A DNA stretch of 64,000 nucleotides from Blastobasis lacticolella (GCA_905147135.1 LR990059.1:17073001-17137000), one strand, 5' to 3'. Shown: positions 10,101 to 20,271, counted from the first letter of the stretch. A program made the numbers and translations. Notes: generated by a model from the sequence alone, not told the origin.

Positions 10101-13100
10101 ATCGGGTGTCTAAAAAAATGGTGTCTAACAAACCGGCCATGCTTGCTTAAATGTCGATTTTTCCGGTGAAAATCAGAGAAATAAATTTGTTGCTCATCTC
10201 AGAACTGTTAAGTATCACTAGCAGAACCAGCAACTAAATAGACACCCTATGATCGGGTGTCTAAAAAATTGGCGACTAACAAACCGGCCATGCTTGCTTG
10301 AATGTCGATTTTTCGATGAAAATCAGAGAAATAAATTTGTTGCTCATCTCAGAACTGTTAAGTATCACTTGCAAAACCAGCAACTAAATAGACACCCACA
10401 GATTGGGTGTCTAAAAAATTGGTGACTAACAAACCGGCCATGCTTGCTTGAATGTCGATTTTTCCGGTGAAAATCAGAGAAATGAATTTGTTTCTCGTCT
10501 CAGAACTGTTAAGTATCACTCGGAGAACCAGCAACTAAATAGTCACCCGATGATCGGGTGTCTAAAAAATTGGTGTCTAACAAATCGGCCATGCTTGCTT
10601 GAATGTCGATTTTTTCGGTGAAAATCAGAGAAATGAATTTGTTTCTCGTCTCAGAACTGTTAAGTATCACTCGGAGAACCAGCAACTAAATAGTCACCCG
10701 ATGATCGGGTGTCTAAAAAATTGGTGTCTAACAAACCGGCCATGCTTGCTTGAATGTCGATTTTTTCCGGTGAAAATCAGAGAAATGAATTTGTTTCTCG
10801 TCTCAGAACTGTTAAGTATCACTCGGAGAACCAGCAACTAAATAGTCACCCGATGATCGGATGTCTAACAAACCGGCCATGCTTGCTTGAATGTCGATTT
10901 TTCCGGTGTATATCAGAGAAATAAATTTGTTGCTCATCTCAGAACTGTTTTGTTATTCACAAATTTTTTAGACACCCAATCTGTGGGTGTCTATTTAGTT
11001 GCTGGTTCTGCAAGGATACTTAACAGTTCTGAGTTGAGCAACAAATTTATTTCTCTGATTTTCATCGAAAAATCGACATTCAAGCAAGCATGGCCGGTTT
11101 GTTAGTCGCCAATTTTTTAGACACCCGATCATAGGGTGTCTATTTAGTTGCTGGTTCTGCTAGTGATACTTAACAGTTCTGAGATGAGCAACAAATTTAT
11201 TTCTCTGATTTTCACCGGAAAAATCGACATTTAAGCAAGCATGGCCGGTTTGTTAGACACCATTTTTTTAGACACCCGATCATCGGGTGACTATTTAGTT
11301 GCTGGTTCTACGAGTGATACTTAGCAGTTCTGAGACGAGAAACAAATTCATTTCTCTGATTTTCACCGAAAAAATCGACATTCAAGCAAGCATGGCCGAT
11401 TTGTTAGACACCCGATCATCGGGTGACTATTTAGTTGCTGGTTCTCCGAGTGATACTTAACAGTTCTGAGACGAGAAACAAATTCATTTCTCTGATTTTC
11501 ACCGGAAAAATCGACATTCAAGCAAGCATGGCCGGTTTGTTAGACACCAATTTTTTAGACACCCGATCATCGGGTGACTATTTAGTTGCTGGTTCTCCGA
11601 GTGATACTTAACAGTTCTGAGACGAGAAACAAATTCATTTCTCTGATTTTCACCGAAAAAATCGACATTCAAGCAAGCATGGCCGGTTTGTTAGTCACCA
11701 ATTTTATAGACACCCGATCTGTGGGTGTCTATTTAGTTGCTGGTTCTGCAAGTGATACTTAACAGTTCTGAGATGAGCAACAAATTTTTTTCGTTTTTTT
11801 TTCTATAAAAAAATCGACATTTAAGCAAGCAAAGCAAATAAAAAATTTTACTTGCAAAAAAAAATTATTTTGTACTTTTTTTAGTTCGGTTTTATAGCAA
11901 CTAATTAGCAACTAATTTGTAGTGATTTTGTATATTTAATTTATGATTTTATCTTAAAGTCCATGCCAGCTTATGTTGAAGCTAGCATTGTTGACGATTT
12001 CCCGAAATCGGCAAGAGCAACAAAATCGATTTTTCTGCAACTAATTAGCCACAAATTAGCAACAAATTTTTACCATATTTTTTTAAATTTTTGCTCACTT
12101 TGTACTGCTAGCTTTTTAGAGCTCTATATAATGTGGCATGACCTTGGGTAGTTGAACGCTAACTGATGCTCTTACGGTTAGGGAAAACATCGTAATGAAT
12201 CCTACACATTCAGGCGACTAAATGCGTAACTATGATCCAATCTTGGCAGATTCCCCTGGTAACAGGGTCACGGAAGTCAGATGATAGTCGCTCCACTGCA
12301 ATTATCTGATCTGTCAAATCCTGGATTAGGTCAAGGCGGACTCCGGGCCCTCGAGCACACTGTCACATGAACACCAAGATGATAATTTCCTACCCACAAG
12401 AGGTTAACAGATAAACCAACTCAGGCGCCGGAGCCGCCGCCGCGCTGGGACGGCATCTTCGAGGCGACGCATCGTGTGCGCTGCCCCCAGCGAGGGGACG
12501 AGGACGCCGACGAGAACTGCCTGGTGGTGAACGTGTTCGTGCCCGCGCGTGCCGCCTCGTGCTGCGCGCGCCCGGTGCTCGTGCACGTGCACGATGGCGG
12601 GTTCCAGGACGGGTGAGCGGTGCGACGAGCGGGTGGCTTGTCATTGATTCTTTTTATGTTATACGGCAGACAAACAGGCAAGCGGGTCACCTGATAGAAA
12701 GTGGACACCGTCGCCCGTGGGCATCAGCAACACCAGGAGAGTGTGTTGGTGCCCGCTTCTGAAGCGACCTCTAATATACCTCTTGAACGATCCCATGTCA
12801 TAGTCCAAAGGAAACACTATGGCTGGGAGCTCATTACACATCCGAATCGTACTAGCGAGAAACGTTCTTTGGACCTTCGCATGGTGACTAACAGACGGGC
12901 GAACAACGTAGGCGTAGTTGTGCTGAACCCAGTATAAGATGAGCTGGCGTCTCTATAGATGCGCATAGCAATGTTTGGCCCTTTTCATATGGCTTGGGTA
13001 GGCCGATTTGCGGTCTTCTGTAGGTACGTCCGTCGCCATGATTTATACGATCAAAGTCCTGCCAATGCGAGTTAGATCGTGATTATCTGTTTGTCTGAAC

Positions 13101-16100
13101 CTAGACAGGTTTCATGGGTCGTACTGTGCTGAGTTGGGATTATTTGGACGCAACAGTTATTATTGTTTGGACGAGTGTTAGAAGTTTGATGTTGGTATCT
13201 ATCATCATCTGTTTCTTTGTGACTTCGTAGCTCCCGAACAGATGGAACGATTTCGATGAGACTGTTTATTTGAAAGCCTGTTTGGTTTCAAATAAACCAA
13301 GTCGATTTTGGTCTTTTATGTTTAAAAAGACAATAAAATCGAGGTGTTTCTTGGCCTTGTTTCATCATAATCGATTCAGTAGTATGGATTTATTTTATAT
13401 TTTATTCGGAAAACAAAAACAATAAGCGAAATGGTATTTATAGTAATAAATATTTGAGTTTGTAGACTTTGTCGGGGTTTTCCGACATCTGTATTTTGTA
13501 CTCGTACACTGTGGGCGTAAAAGCAACATCGCGCGCGATCCATTGAAGGCTTGTGGCTCTCAATGGACGCTGCCGCATCATTTCCCGAGCCTCTCACTAT
13601 TTTGCAGGAACTAGCCATGTACCGGGTACCCGGTTTGGATCCGTTACCCGGAAAATCCGGCAGTTTTTCAAGGAACTGGTCGGGTACCGGATAGAATAGA
13701 ACGAGTACCCTATGCTAATGCTAATTAACCAGTTATAAAAAACACATAATTTCCAAATTAAATTTAAATTAAAGAAATTAAACTTGTTGACGGTTACTGC
13801 CAAGGGGACATTAATTTGCACAAATCATTTCTTCAAATGACCTGGATTTTCCCAAGAGCCCGTCGTACCTTCTCGATCGTATGTTTGTATATATTCTTTA
13901 TCGTATCTACGATATCCTTGATTTTATACCTTCACCTCTTCGTGAAATCGCAGCCTTCGCATAAATCACATTTAACATTTTCATTTTACGGACATAGCTT
14001 AGATACGTAGCGCGAGAAAGCGAGCGATTTTGACGTGGTTTTTGGACGAGTACCCGGCTAACCGGCAGCCTGGACCGCCACGTATCCGACACCAAACCCA
14101 TTACCCGGTACATCTCTAGCAGAAACCCATTTATTTAGTTATTTATTGCTTCATAAGTTACGGTTCCTATTACGACAACCAACAGAAATAACAGTAGGCC
14201 TACCATGAGTTGCTACAGTAAAAACGGCTTACTTTACTACTCTCGTTCCGTAAATCCCGTTTCCACAGTAGTAAACGTTAAGTCGGTACCATGAGTTTCA
14301 CATACGTTTCCCGTTTAGTGTTACGTGAAAACCATACTAGCCACAGTAAAAGCTAACTTCAGTGTAGTTCCGGGGTATAGGTCCTTGACAAGTGTTGTTG
14401 ATTATTAGTAGTCAGTGTCACAAAAACTTGTTTATTTACAAACAGAGGTTAAGTTTTAGCAATGCCTAGGCACTTATTTAAATCCTGTTAAATTGATAAT
14501 AACATATACTTTATGTCCAAATAAAATTACGAAATCATAGACGATCCCCGAAATGAAGAAGTCAATAACTGGTTGAAACTGCGCTTACAGTTTGTCCACC
14601 GGGTTTTAAGTAGTTTTAACCCACCGGAAACAGAAAAGATTAATACTGCATAATTATTGGTAAGTTTGATCTATATCTTAAAGTATATATACCTAATTTC
14701 AACTAAGTAGACATGTTGTACTGAGTAAACTTATATTAGGTATTATTTGTCAACAGGATCAGACTCTGCAGTCATGGTGGTGCAGTAAATTCTCAGAAAT
14801 GGACGCCTGTAACTTTGAAAAGGAACTGCACTTACCCTAGTTGAATGAAGTTCGGAGGCACGACCACATGTGTAAAAAAGAAAACTCAACATCGGCTAAC
14901 AACATTTTTTTCAAATTGAAGATGCAAGTGGTACCTAAAGAGCAGTAATTCCAGACTTTAGCATTAGTTAGTGCAATACTATATTAAAAATTGTTTGTAA
15001 AAGTGAAAGTGGTTGTTAAAGTTTAAGTTCTGATTTTTTAGATTTTGAATAAAAATATATTTATACCTAATTCATAATTTGATTTTTATTTTCCTGCTAT
15101 AATTACTAACATTAGTGTAGTATAGGTATAGTACAGCTAATATAATAATAGCCCTGATATTTTCTATTATCAATACAATCCCATAGTTATTTCCCAATAA
15201 TAATACCTAAGGTTAAAATTCTTAATTACCTAGTGTAAAACCCCAACCTCTCAGACCAGAAAATAGACAGCAGTTATGTGTACTTGTGTGTACTCAAGGC
15301 TGGAATTTGGACCGAGGCTGAAGATCCAACGGCATGTCAGGTGTAAAGATTATGGTAAAACCCTCCACTAATGTGAAGGAGGCCCAAGTCAAACTGTTTA
15401 CCATTAAAGACTTTTATGTGTGTGATAAAAATAAAATATAAGATTGATTTTTCTTATTAATTTAATCATTCATAGTATGGCACATAACATAATTTTTATT
15501 ACAATATTGTTGTTGGAAGCAGTTGTGTGGCTTTATATAGAGCATAATGAAAAACAAAAATATTTGATAATGTCATCAACTTAAAAATATTAGTTCTTAT
15601 ATGTAAAATATATAAAACAAGCCAGCGAGTAACTTATCTTGTAAATTTCACTTTTCAAACATTTTATTATTAGGTGTTATAGGTTAATAGACAAGTAGGA
15701 TTTCTTCTGATATGTCTATACAACATTGCAGTGCTGATAATAGCTTTCACTTCCATAACACATACTACAGTTTAGTTCACTGAATAATTTTATTAATTTT
15801 GCACCAAATGTCCATTTTGTTTTTAAAAGAAGGGGCGGTTACCTATGAGAGCCTACTGACCCATGTCTGAGAACCAATTCCAACTATTCACAATTCACAA
15901 CCTTATGGTATAGCAAGTGATAAACAACATTAGTCTTAGATGGTGTGCAATTTATCCTTGTGCTGTGTCCACACAATGCTTCAGCACCTTTCATATTAAA
16001 CATTCGACGAAAGTTAAGCTTGTAAGTCTTATTGATGCCACCCTGTATCCTTGTTTCTTCCAGTGTGGTGAGGTTCAATTCTTGTAGTCTTTCCTCATAT

Positions 16101-19100
16101 AACTTCTGTTCCAGGGCAGCCAACGAGTAACTTATCTTATAAATTTCACTTTTCAGACATTTTATTATTATTATTAGGTGTTATAGGTTAATAGACAAGT
16201 AGCATTTCTGCTGATATGTCTATAAAATATGGCAGTGCTAATAATAGCTTTCACTTCCATAACACATAAGTACTACATTTTAGTTCACTGAATGATTTTA
16301 TTAATTTTTCACCAAATGTCCAACTTGTTTTTATCAGAAGGGGCAGTTACCTATGAGAGCCTATTGCCCCATGTCTGAGAACCATTTCCAACTATTCACA
16401 ATTCACAACCTTATGGTATGGCAAGTGATAAACAATATTAGTCTTAGATGGTGTGCGATTTATCCTTGTGCTGTGTCCACGCAATGCTTCAGCACCTTTC
16501 ATATTAAACATTCGATGAAAGTAAAGCTTGTAAGTCTCATTGTTGTCACCCCGTATCCTTATTTCTTCCAGTGTGGTGAGGTTAGATTCTTGTAGGCTTT
16601 CCTCATATGACTTTTTCAGTGCTGCCGATATCTTGGTGGCTCTTCCCTGCACACTCTCGAGAACAACAATGTCTTGTAGAGAGTTTTAACACTTCTCACC
16701 TTAGAAAAAATAGTAAGAGACGTAAATCACAGTGTGTGTATTAAATTATTCATTTGTTTTCGCATATGGGCTTCTTGTTGGCGATAAAACGTATTTTCAT
16801 CAGCCGCATGGACTTCGGCAAACATCCTCCAAGCAAAATATCGCCTTCCAGACATTTTTGGCACGAAAATAATAACTATCTCCAAACGAAAAATACTTCT
16901 CACATTAAAAATTTTTGGGAGTGCTGTAACCACAGTAGTTTCGGTAATTTACTAAAGCATCTGTCAAATTTGTGACTCATGGTACGGATTTGTATGCAAA
17001 GCGCTGCGTAAACCACACTCCCCACGTAAACTGAAACGTATGTGGTAAAGTCAATTAACCAATAGCAACTCACGGTACGGATTTTAGTTCCGCTACTGCC
17101 CGATAGAGGCGCTGTACGAATTCTCATAGAAACTTTTTTACGTTAACTGTACAGTAAACGGGAAAGCAAACTCATGGTAGGCCTACAGAACACATGATCA
17201 TACAGATCTGTTGATGGAAAGTAGAAACTGTCAAGTCAACCCATGTCCATGACATTTAGCATTCATGGAAAGCACTCTACTTACGACACTGCGGCAGGGC
17301 TGATCTAGGAGGCAGCTAGACAGTTGATACTAATCCTTCTAAAGTATAAAATAGTGTCGCTTTTCGGATGCGGAGGAGTGTTCGGACATCCGACCAAGGT
17401 CGGCAATATTTTATTTGCTACCAGTCACAACCACGAGTATCTACATTGTAGCTTCACACAACTATATCATCATCACCACAGCCCGTAACAGTCCACTGCA
17501 GGACTTAGGGCCTCTCCCATGAAAGGGGAGGTTATTGCCATAATCTCCGCGCTTGGCAGGCGGGTTGGAGATCGCAGTGTATTAATATAACAATGGAAAA
17601 TGCTGCTGCCCATTTTCCAGTCTACGGATACTCCAGATCTTTTGCTTCAAAATCATTAGTCGCCTTGTACGACACCCATGAGTGTAAGGGGTTGGTGCTA
17701 TTCTACTCTGCCGGACACCACACGACCGACTATATAGTAAAGCTTGATTACAGTAGCCATTATTCGCTACCCGTCCGTCCCGGTTTTACGTTATATTAAA
17801 TAATCGGTGAGGAGTACGTTTAATATTAGGTAAGTAAAATCGTCTTGGCGTTAATATCCCGGACTTCGTCCATCCATCGATAACTCACTGTGAACAAATT
17901 GCGCAGGATAGGGTGAATGGTGAATTCTTGTGTCGGAGGCCAAGAAGCTTTGAGTCAGCGAAGTAAGTTTCGGTTGTGCACTCGCTTGCGAAGGTCCGGG
18001 GTCCGTCTTGACCATGATCCCGAATTTGGCGGGTTTGATAATTACAAGGAGAACCTGACCAGATTGGATCATGGTTCCATATTCGATCGCCTAAAGATAG
18101 TAGGTTTTACCACCATGGTTTGCCTCGCTGTAAGAGCATCGGTTAGCATTTACCTAATGTACATACCTTAGAAAAGAGTCATTGGTACATGGCCGCAGTG
18201 GAATTAGAACCCGGTACCTCTAGCTTACGAGTCGGATACCTTAACCACTCGGCCACCGACGCTCCTTTGACATTAGGTTATTAGCCTTTAACCCACAAGC
18301 ATTAGACGGCCTTATTGGTTCAGTGGTTAACATCTGCCAACCAAGAGGTCAAGGGTTCGATTCCGGGCCGAGCAGAAGTTGACCTGTTGAATTTTAATTT
18401 CTGTTACGACGGATCTAGGCGTCGATATATGTACATTAATAAGTACACAATATAGCAATATACTTTACATAGTATAGATAAAAAAATTTGGAAAACCTCT
18501 TTAGCAAGCCATCGAACCTGTGACTAATAGTATCTCATACGTGAAACCATTTCTATTTACCAGTGACCGTACCACGTACCGCTGGCAAACAGCGGCCGCC
18601 CCCGCCGCGTGGGCGGGGCCGTCGCGTGCCCAAATGTCAGGGTTTAACCGGCAAACTGACAGTCTGATTGACGCGCACTAATTTGACACCGAACCTCTAA
18701 TAGTTTCGGAAACATCCCATCGCACACGTGTGGTAATATTCCGAAATATTGTTGCAGATGGGGCGCATACCACCCGCCCCCGAAGCTCGCCGAAGAGTTT
18801 GTGGTGGTGACGTTCAATTTTAGGCTGGGGGCGCTCGGGTTCCTATGCCTCGGCACGCCGGGGGCGCCCGGCAACGCGGGGCTGAAGGACCAGGTGGCGG
18901 CGCTGTACTGGGTGAAAGCCAACATTGGCAACTTCGGAGGAAACCCCCATGACGTCACCGTGTACGGCTCAGGAGCCGGCGCGGCGTCCATACAGCTACT
19001 CCTACTGTCGGGAATGACCAGAGGCCTCGTGCACAGAGCCATAGTGGAGTCCGCGTCAGCCCTCGCCCCGCCCGTGGTCACATACGAACCCTTCGCGACT

Positions 19101-20207
19101 GCACTAGCTAATGCCGTATCACTAGGATACGAAGACAACGGTGACGTTGAGGAATTAGAAAAGTTTTACAAAGAAATGTCTTTAACCACCATACTGAACG
19201 CATCGGTGTTGTTCCTGCCGTGCGTGGAGAATAATTATTACCACTCGCACAGCCTGATTGATATCGACCCGATGCAGATTTTGAATGAGGGAGAGTTTCA
19301 TAAGGTACCAATGTTAATTGCTTATACAAACGCCAAGGAAATAGAGCCTATAGAGGATAATCAAGAAAGATTTTATGAAATGCCAGAAAATGTTGAGGAC
19401 TTGCTACCAAATAATATTGAGTTTGAAAATGATTACACGAAATACAAAGTGTCCGATCTAGTGAGAGGTTATTACTTTAAGGAAATGTTCAATGAGAATC
19501 TTGTTAGAAACTTTATAGATTATGTCAATGACATATTCATGGAGTACCCAGTAATGAAAATGGCCATGCTATATGCCTCTGACAATACGTACCCTGTATA
19601 TGTCATGAAGTTTCTTTATAGCAAAGCGAAATATGGAGATATAAAGAAGTTAATTTTCTCAGAATTCAGTGACAACAATGACGATGAACAAAACTTGGTT
19701 GCAGACAAGTTAGTCACTTTGTGGAGGAGTTTCATGAAAATGGGGTATGTATTCCTTTCATTAATCTACATTCAAACTTCATTTAAATCTTTGGACCCTG
19801 AAACTGATTCTACAGTCTTAGGAGCCCATTCGCACCCTGTGTGATGGCCTATTATTGTTTAAATCTAAACCACATTTTCAAGTGTGGAAATGCTCTATCA
19901 ATAGCATATAATATATGTATATTATCCTACATTGTTTCTCAGAGACCCGACACCTCTTATCAGCACCTTAGTACCACTGATATGGCAGCCAGTAAATGCA
20001 CAACAGGAGAAGAACATGACAGACATTAGCAAAATAGCTTTCTTGGTATTCAATGAAAAACTACACATGAACGAGCCTGACAAAGCACAATCACTTACAT
20101 TTTGGGACTATATCTATGGAAAGTTTTATAGGAAGCACCAGTTTGATTCACCAGAATCTGAATTTGAAACAGAAGACAATGAAGAAGTATCAGAAGATAG
20201 TCAATGA
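6894..20207 (+). CDS. Gene 2: second catalytically dead carboxylesterase-family protein (4 exons)
   Basis: Join 6894-7109, 12425-12612, 18758-19744, 19943-20207: 552 codons including TGA, 551 aa; all junctions in phase. An in-frame ATG at 6918 (MWARAALWAALAA) would start directly at the leader and resembles the start of gene 1. Family motifs: GVPYARPP, RFK|APEPPPRW across the first junction, NCLVVNVFVP, NFRLGALGFLCLG, GNAGLKDQVAALYWVK and NFGGNPHDVTVYG. The nucleophile elbow reads GSGAG (Gly207 for Ser). The His region reads AKYGDIKKLIF (Tyr427 for His). The oxyanion motif is HDGG. The C-terminus ends in an acidic tail with no membrane segment, so the product may be secreted. It shares intron positions with gene 1. 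Introns of 5.3 and 6.1 kb are packed with mobile elements. An intact frame with a missing triad argues for a maintained non-enzymatic role rather than decay. Confidence 0.85.
7110..8325 (+). other. Gene 2 intron 1, left part
   Basis: 7110-7860 is unusually GC-rich and nearly open in one frame to 7586, but with no recognisable protein. GGTGGCGA(A/G)TGCCGCC occurs twice (about 7120 and 7687), hinting at an old mobile element. 7890-8325 is AT-rich with a TTATTA run at 7905-7940. No gene recognised. Confidence 0.45.
8326..8334. repeat. 9-bp target-site duplication, left copy
   Basis: CTATATAAT, directly abutting the foldback element and repeated exactly at 12124-12132. Confidence 0.93.
8685..10950 (+). 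repeat. Left-arm tandem array, about 15 units of 151 bp
   Basis: The anchor CATGCTTGCTTGAATGTCG starts at 8780, 8931, 9082, 9233, 9384, 9534, 9685, 9836, 9987, 10138, 10289, 10439, 10590, 10741 and 10878. Spacing is 150-151 bp except the last (137 bp). Each unit carries a short palindrome such as CACCCGATGATCGGGTG. Three unit types are told apart by that palindrome and run A B B A' C A B B B B C A B B B, so blocks of units were duplicated. Confidence 0.93.
10963..11790 (-). repeat. Right-arm inverted tandem array, about 5-6 units
   Basis: The same unit in opposite orientation, with the reverse anchor AAGCAAGCATGGCCG near 11083, 11233, 11383, 11520 and 11673. One 137-bp short unit lacks the AATTTTTTAGACACC segment. 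The array is much shorter than the left arm, so the arms have diverged in copy number. Confidence 0.92.
12124..12132. repeat. 9-bp target-site duplication, right copy
   Basis: CTATATAAT, identical to 8326-8334. Confidence 0.93.
12143..12396 (+). mobile_element. SINE family B, head-truncated copy
   Basis: Starts in the body (TTGAACGCTAACTGATGCTC) and runs to the 3' end near CACCAAGATGATAA. The tRNA-like head is missing. It lies between the foldback element and exon 2 of gene 2, ending 29 bp before that exon, and may overlap the branch-point region. Confidence 0.8.
12425..12612 (+). CDS. Gene 2 exon 2
   Basis: Acceptor AAACCAACTCAG|GCGCCG (phase 0) and donor GACGG|GTGAGC (phase 2). It encodes APEPPPRWDGIFEATH, the conserved Cys region CPQRGDEDADENC, VVNVFVP and VLVHVHDGGFQDG, where an active esterase would have an HGGG-like oxyanion motif. 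GC-rich. Downstream it joins GG|A TGG in exon 3. Confidence 0.87.
12655..12965 (-). mobile_element. 3' end of a CR1/jockey-like LINE
   Basis: The minus strand reads CNELPAIVFPLDYDMGSFK, the usual last motif of these reverse transcriptases, and GDGVHFLSGDPLACLSAV as the terminal residues. It starts inside a standard LINE tail (CAGACAAACAGGCAAGCGG) 43 bp after exon 2 of gene 2. Upstream RT domains are absent. Confidence 0.75.
13264..13297. repeat. Short perfect hairpin
   Basis: GTTTATTTGAAA at 13264-13275 and its exact complement TTTCAAATAAAC at 13286-13297 with a 10-base loop. Function unknown; intron 2 of gene 2. Confidence 0.6.
13612..14118. mobile_element. hAT-type MITE, 507 bp
   Basis: The left end TAGCCATGTACCGGGTA and the reverse complement of the right end, TAGAGATGTACCGGGTA, match at 15 of 17 positions. 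Flanking 8-bp repeats are GCAGGAAC (13604-13611) and GCAGAAAC (14119-14126). Subterminal ACCCGG/CCGGGT motifs are repeated. No transposase, so non-autonomous. Confidence 0.8.
14195..17185. mobile_element. 3-kb inverted-repeat DNA element of unassigned superfamily
   Basis: Ends TAGGCCTACCATGAGTT at 14195 and the inverse AACTCATGGTAGGCCTA near 17185 (one base differs within), flanked by CAG on both sides. Variants of the motif ACCATGAGT recur just inside both ends (about 14288, 16973, 17070). The interior holds a tandem duplication (15,620-16,652). A short open stretch near 14,530-14,650 (DDPRNEEVNNWLKLRL) could be a transposase remnant, but no family is recognisable. Confidence 0.6.
15620..16652 (-). 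repeat. Tandem duplication of about 500 bp carrying two related peptide frames
   Basis: GCCA(G/A)CGAGTAACTTATCTT starts at 15,620 and again near 16,118, and the copies remain similar throughout. Both encode, on the minus strand, versions of E(R/S)LQE(L/S)NLTTLEE.RI (15,884-16,123 and 16,392-16,652). The phrase resembles the C-terminal region of CR1/jockey-like reverse transcriptases (NL..LE.RR.RGD), so the ancestor may be a LINE fragment captured by the surrounding element. The second frame has an extra N-terminus. Confidence 0.6.
17473..17735 (+). repeat. Dispersed repeat C, copy 1
   Basis: Shares a long stretch with 59,286-59,535, including GGCAGGCGGGTTGGAGATCG and GAAAATGCTGCTGCCCATTT. 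An inverted partial copy is at 28,372-28,510. It looks like the 3' part of a LINE with fossil coding sequence (broken frames, RSFASKSLVALYDTHE). Confidence 0.65.
17838..18267 (-). mobile_element. SINE family B, full-length copy with internal insertion
   Basis: Minus-strand head at 18,267 (GTCGGTGGCCGAGTGGTTAA as A-box region, GGTTCTAATTCC as B box), through the body, to the 3' end CGCCAAGACGATT near 17,838. About 105 bp of unrelated sequence (about 17,863-17,968) separates the last body segment from the tail. Confidence 0.78.
18305..18470 (+). mobile_element. SINE family A, head and body only
   Basis: TATTGGTTCAGTGGTTAAC, then AGGGTTCGATTCCGGGCCGA and TTTCTGTTACGACGG. The tail with GATGGCGCTGTG is missing. 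Confidence 0.72.
18758..19744 (+). CDS. Gene 2 exon 3 (core esterase fold)
   Basis: The acceptor AATATTGTTGCAG|ATGGGG completes GG|A; the donor ATGGG|GTATGT leaves phase 2. It encodes WGAYHPPPKLAEEF, NFRLGALGF and the GSGAG elbow where GESAG is expected, then a more AT-rich divergent C-terminal half ending MEYPVMKMAMLYA, AKYGDIKKLIF and LWRSFMKMG. Composition shifts from GC-rich to AT-rich near 19,130. The antisense open frame at 18,644-19,138 is a shadow. Confidence 0.87.
19943..20207 (+). CDS. Gene 2 exon 4 (C-terminus)
   Basis: The acceptor ACATTGTTTCTCAG|AGACCC completes GG|A. It encodes GDPTPLISTLVPLIWQPV, the usual final esterase 'G.PTP....W' segment, then LTFWDYIYGKFY and an acidic tail (SPESEFETEDNEEVSEDSQ). 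The stop is TGA at 20,205-20,207. No hydrophobic tail, unlike gene 1. Confidence 0.85.
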
Positions 20208-20271
20208 TAAATTACTGATGATTTAATATTGTTACAAGGAATAGATAACTGTCAAAGTAATACAATACAAT

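Larger units (their letters stand above)
8335..12123. mobile_element. Foldback-type DNA transposon with satellite-bearing arms, 3,789 bp
   Basis: The left end AGCTCTAAAAAGCTAGCAG is the exact reverse complement of the right end, and a perfect 9-bp duplication flanks the element. About 345 bp at each end (8335-8680 and 11780-12123) form a conserved terminal domain. Inward of these lie tandem units, about 15 direct copies on the left and 5-6 inverted copies on the right, meeting at a centre of about 12 bp near 10,951-10,962. A single strand could fold back over more than 1.1 kb. A 9-bp duplication is typical of Mutator-like elements, and long modular inverted repeats are the hallmark of foldback elements. 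No transposase frame is present, so it is non-autonomous. It sits in intron 1 of gene 2, about 300 bp before exon 2. Confidence 0.92.

Noticed and set aside
8685..10950. CRISPR-like array
   Set aside because: Units are 151 bp with no unique spacers, the setting is eukaryotic, and no cas genes are present.
10599..11105. Open frames across the 151-bp units
   Set aside because: They are satellite translations; the peptide simply repeats with the unit.
18644..19138. 164-codon open frame antisense to gene 2 exon 3
   Set aside because: It mirrors a GC-rich coding exon, has no recognisable domain, and the sense strand has clear esterase motifs and splice sites.
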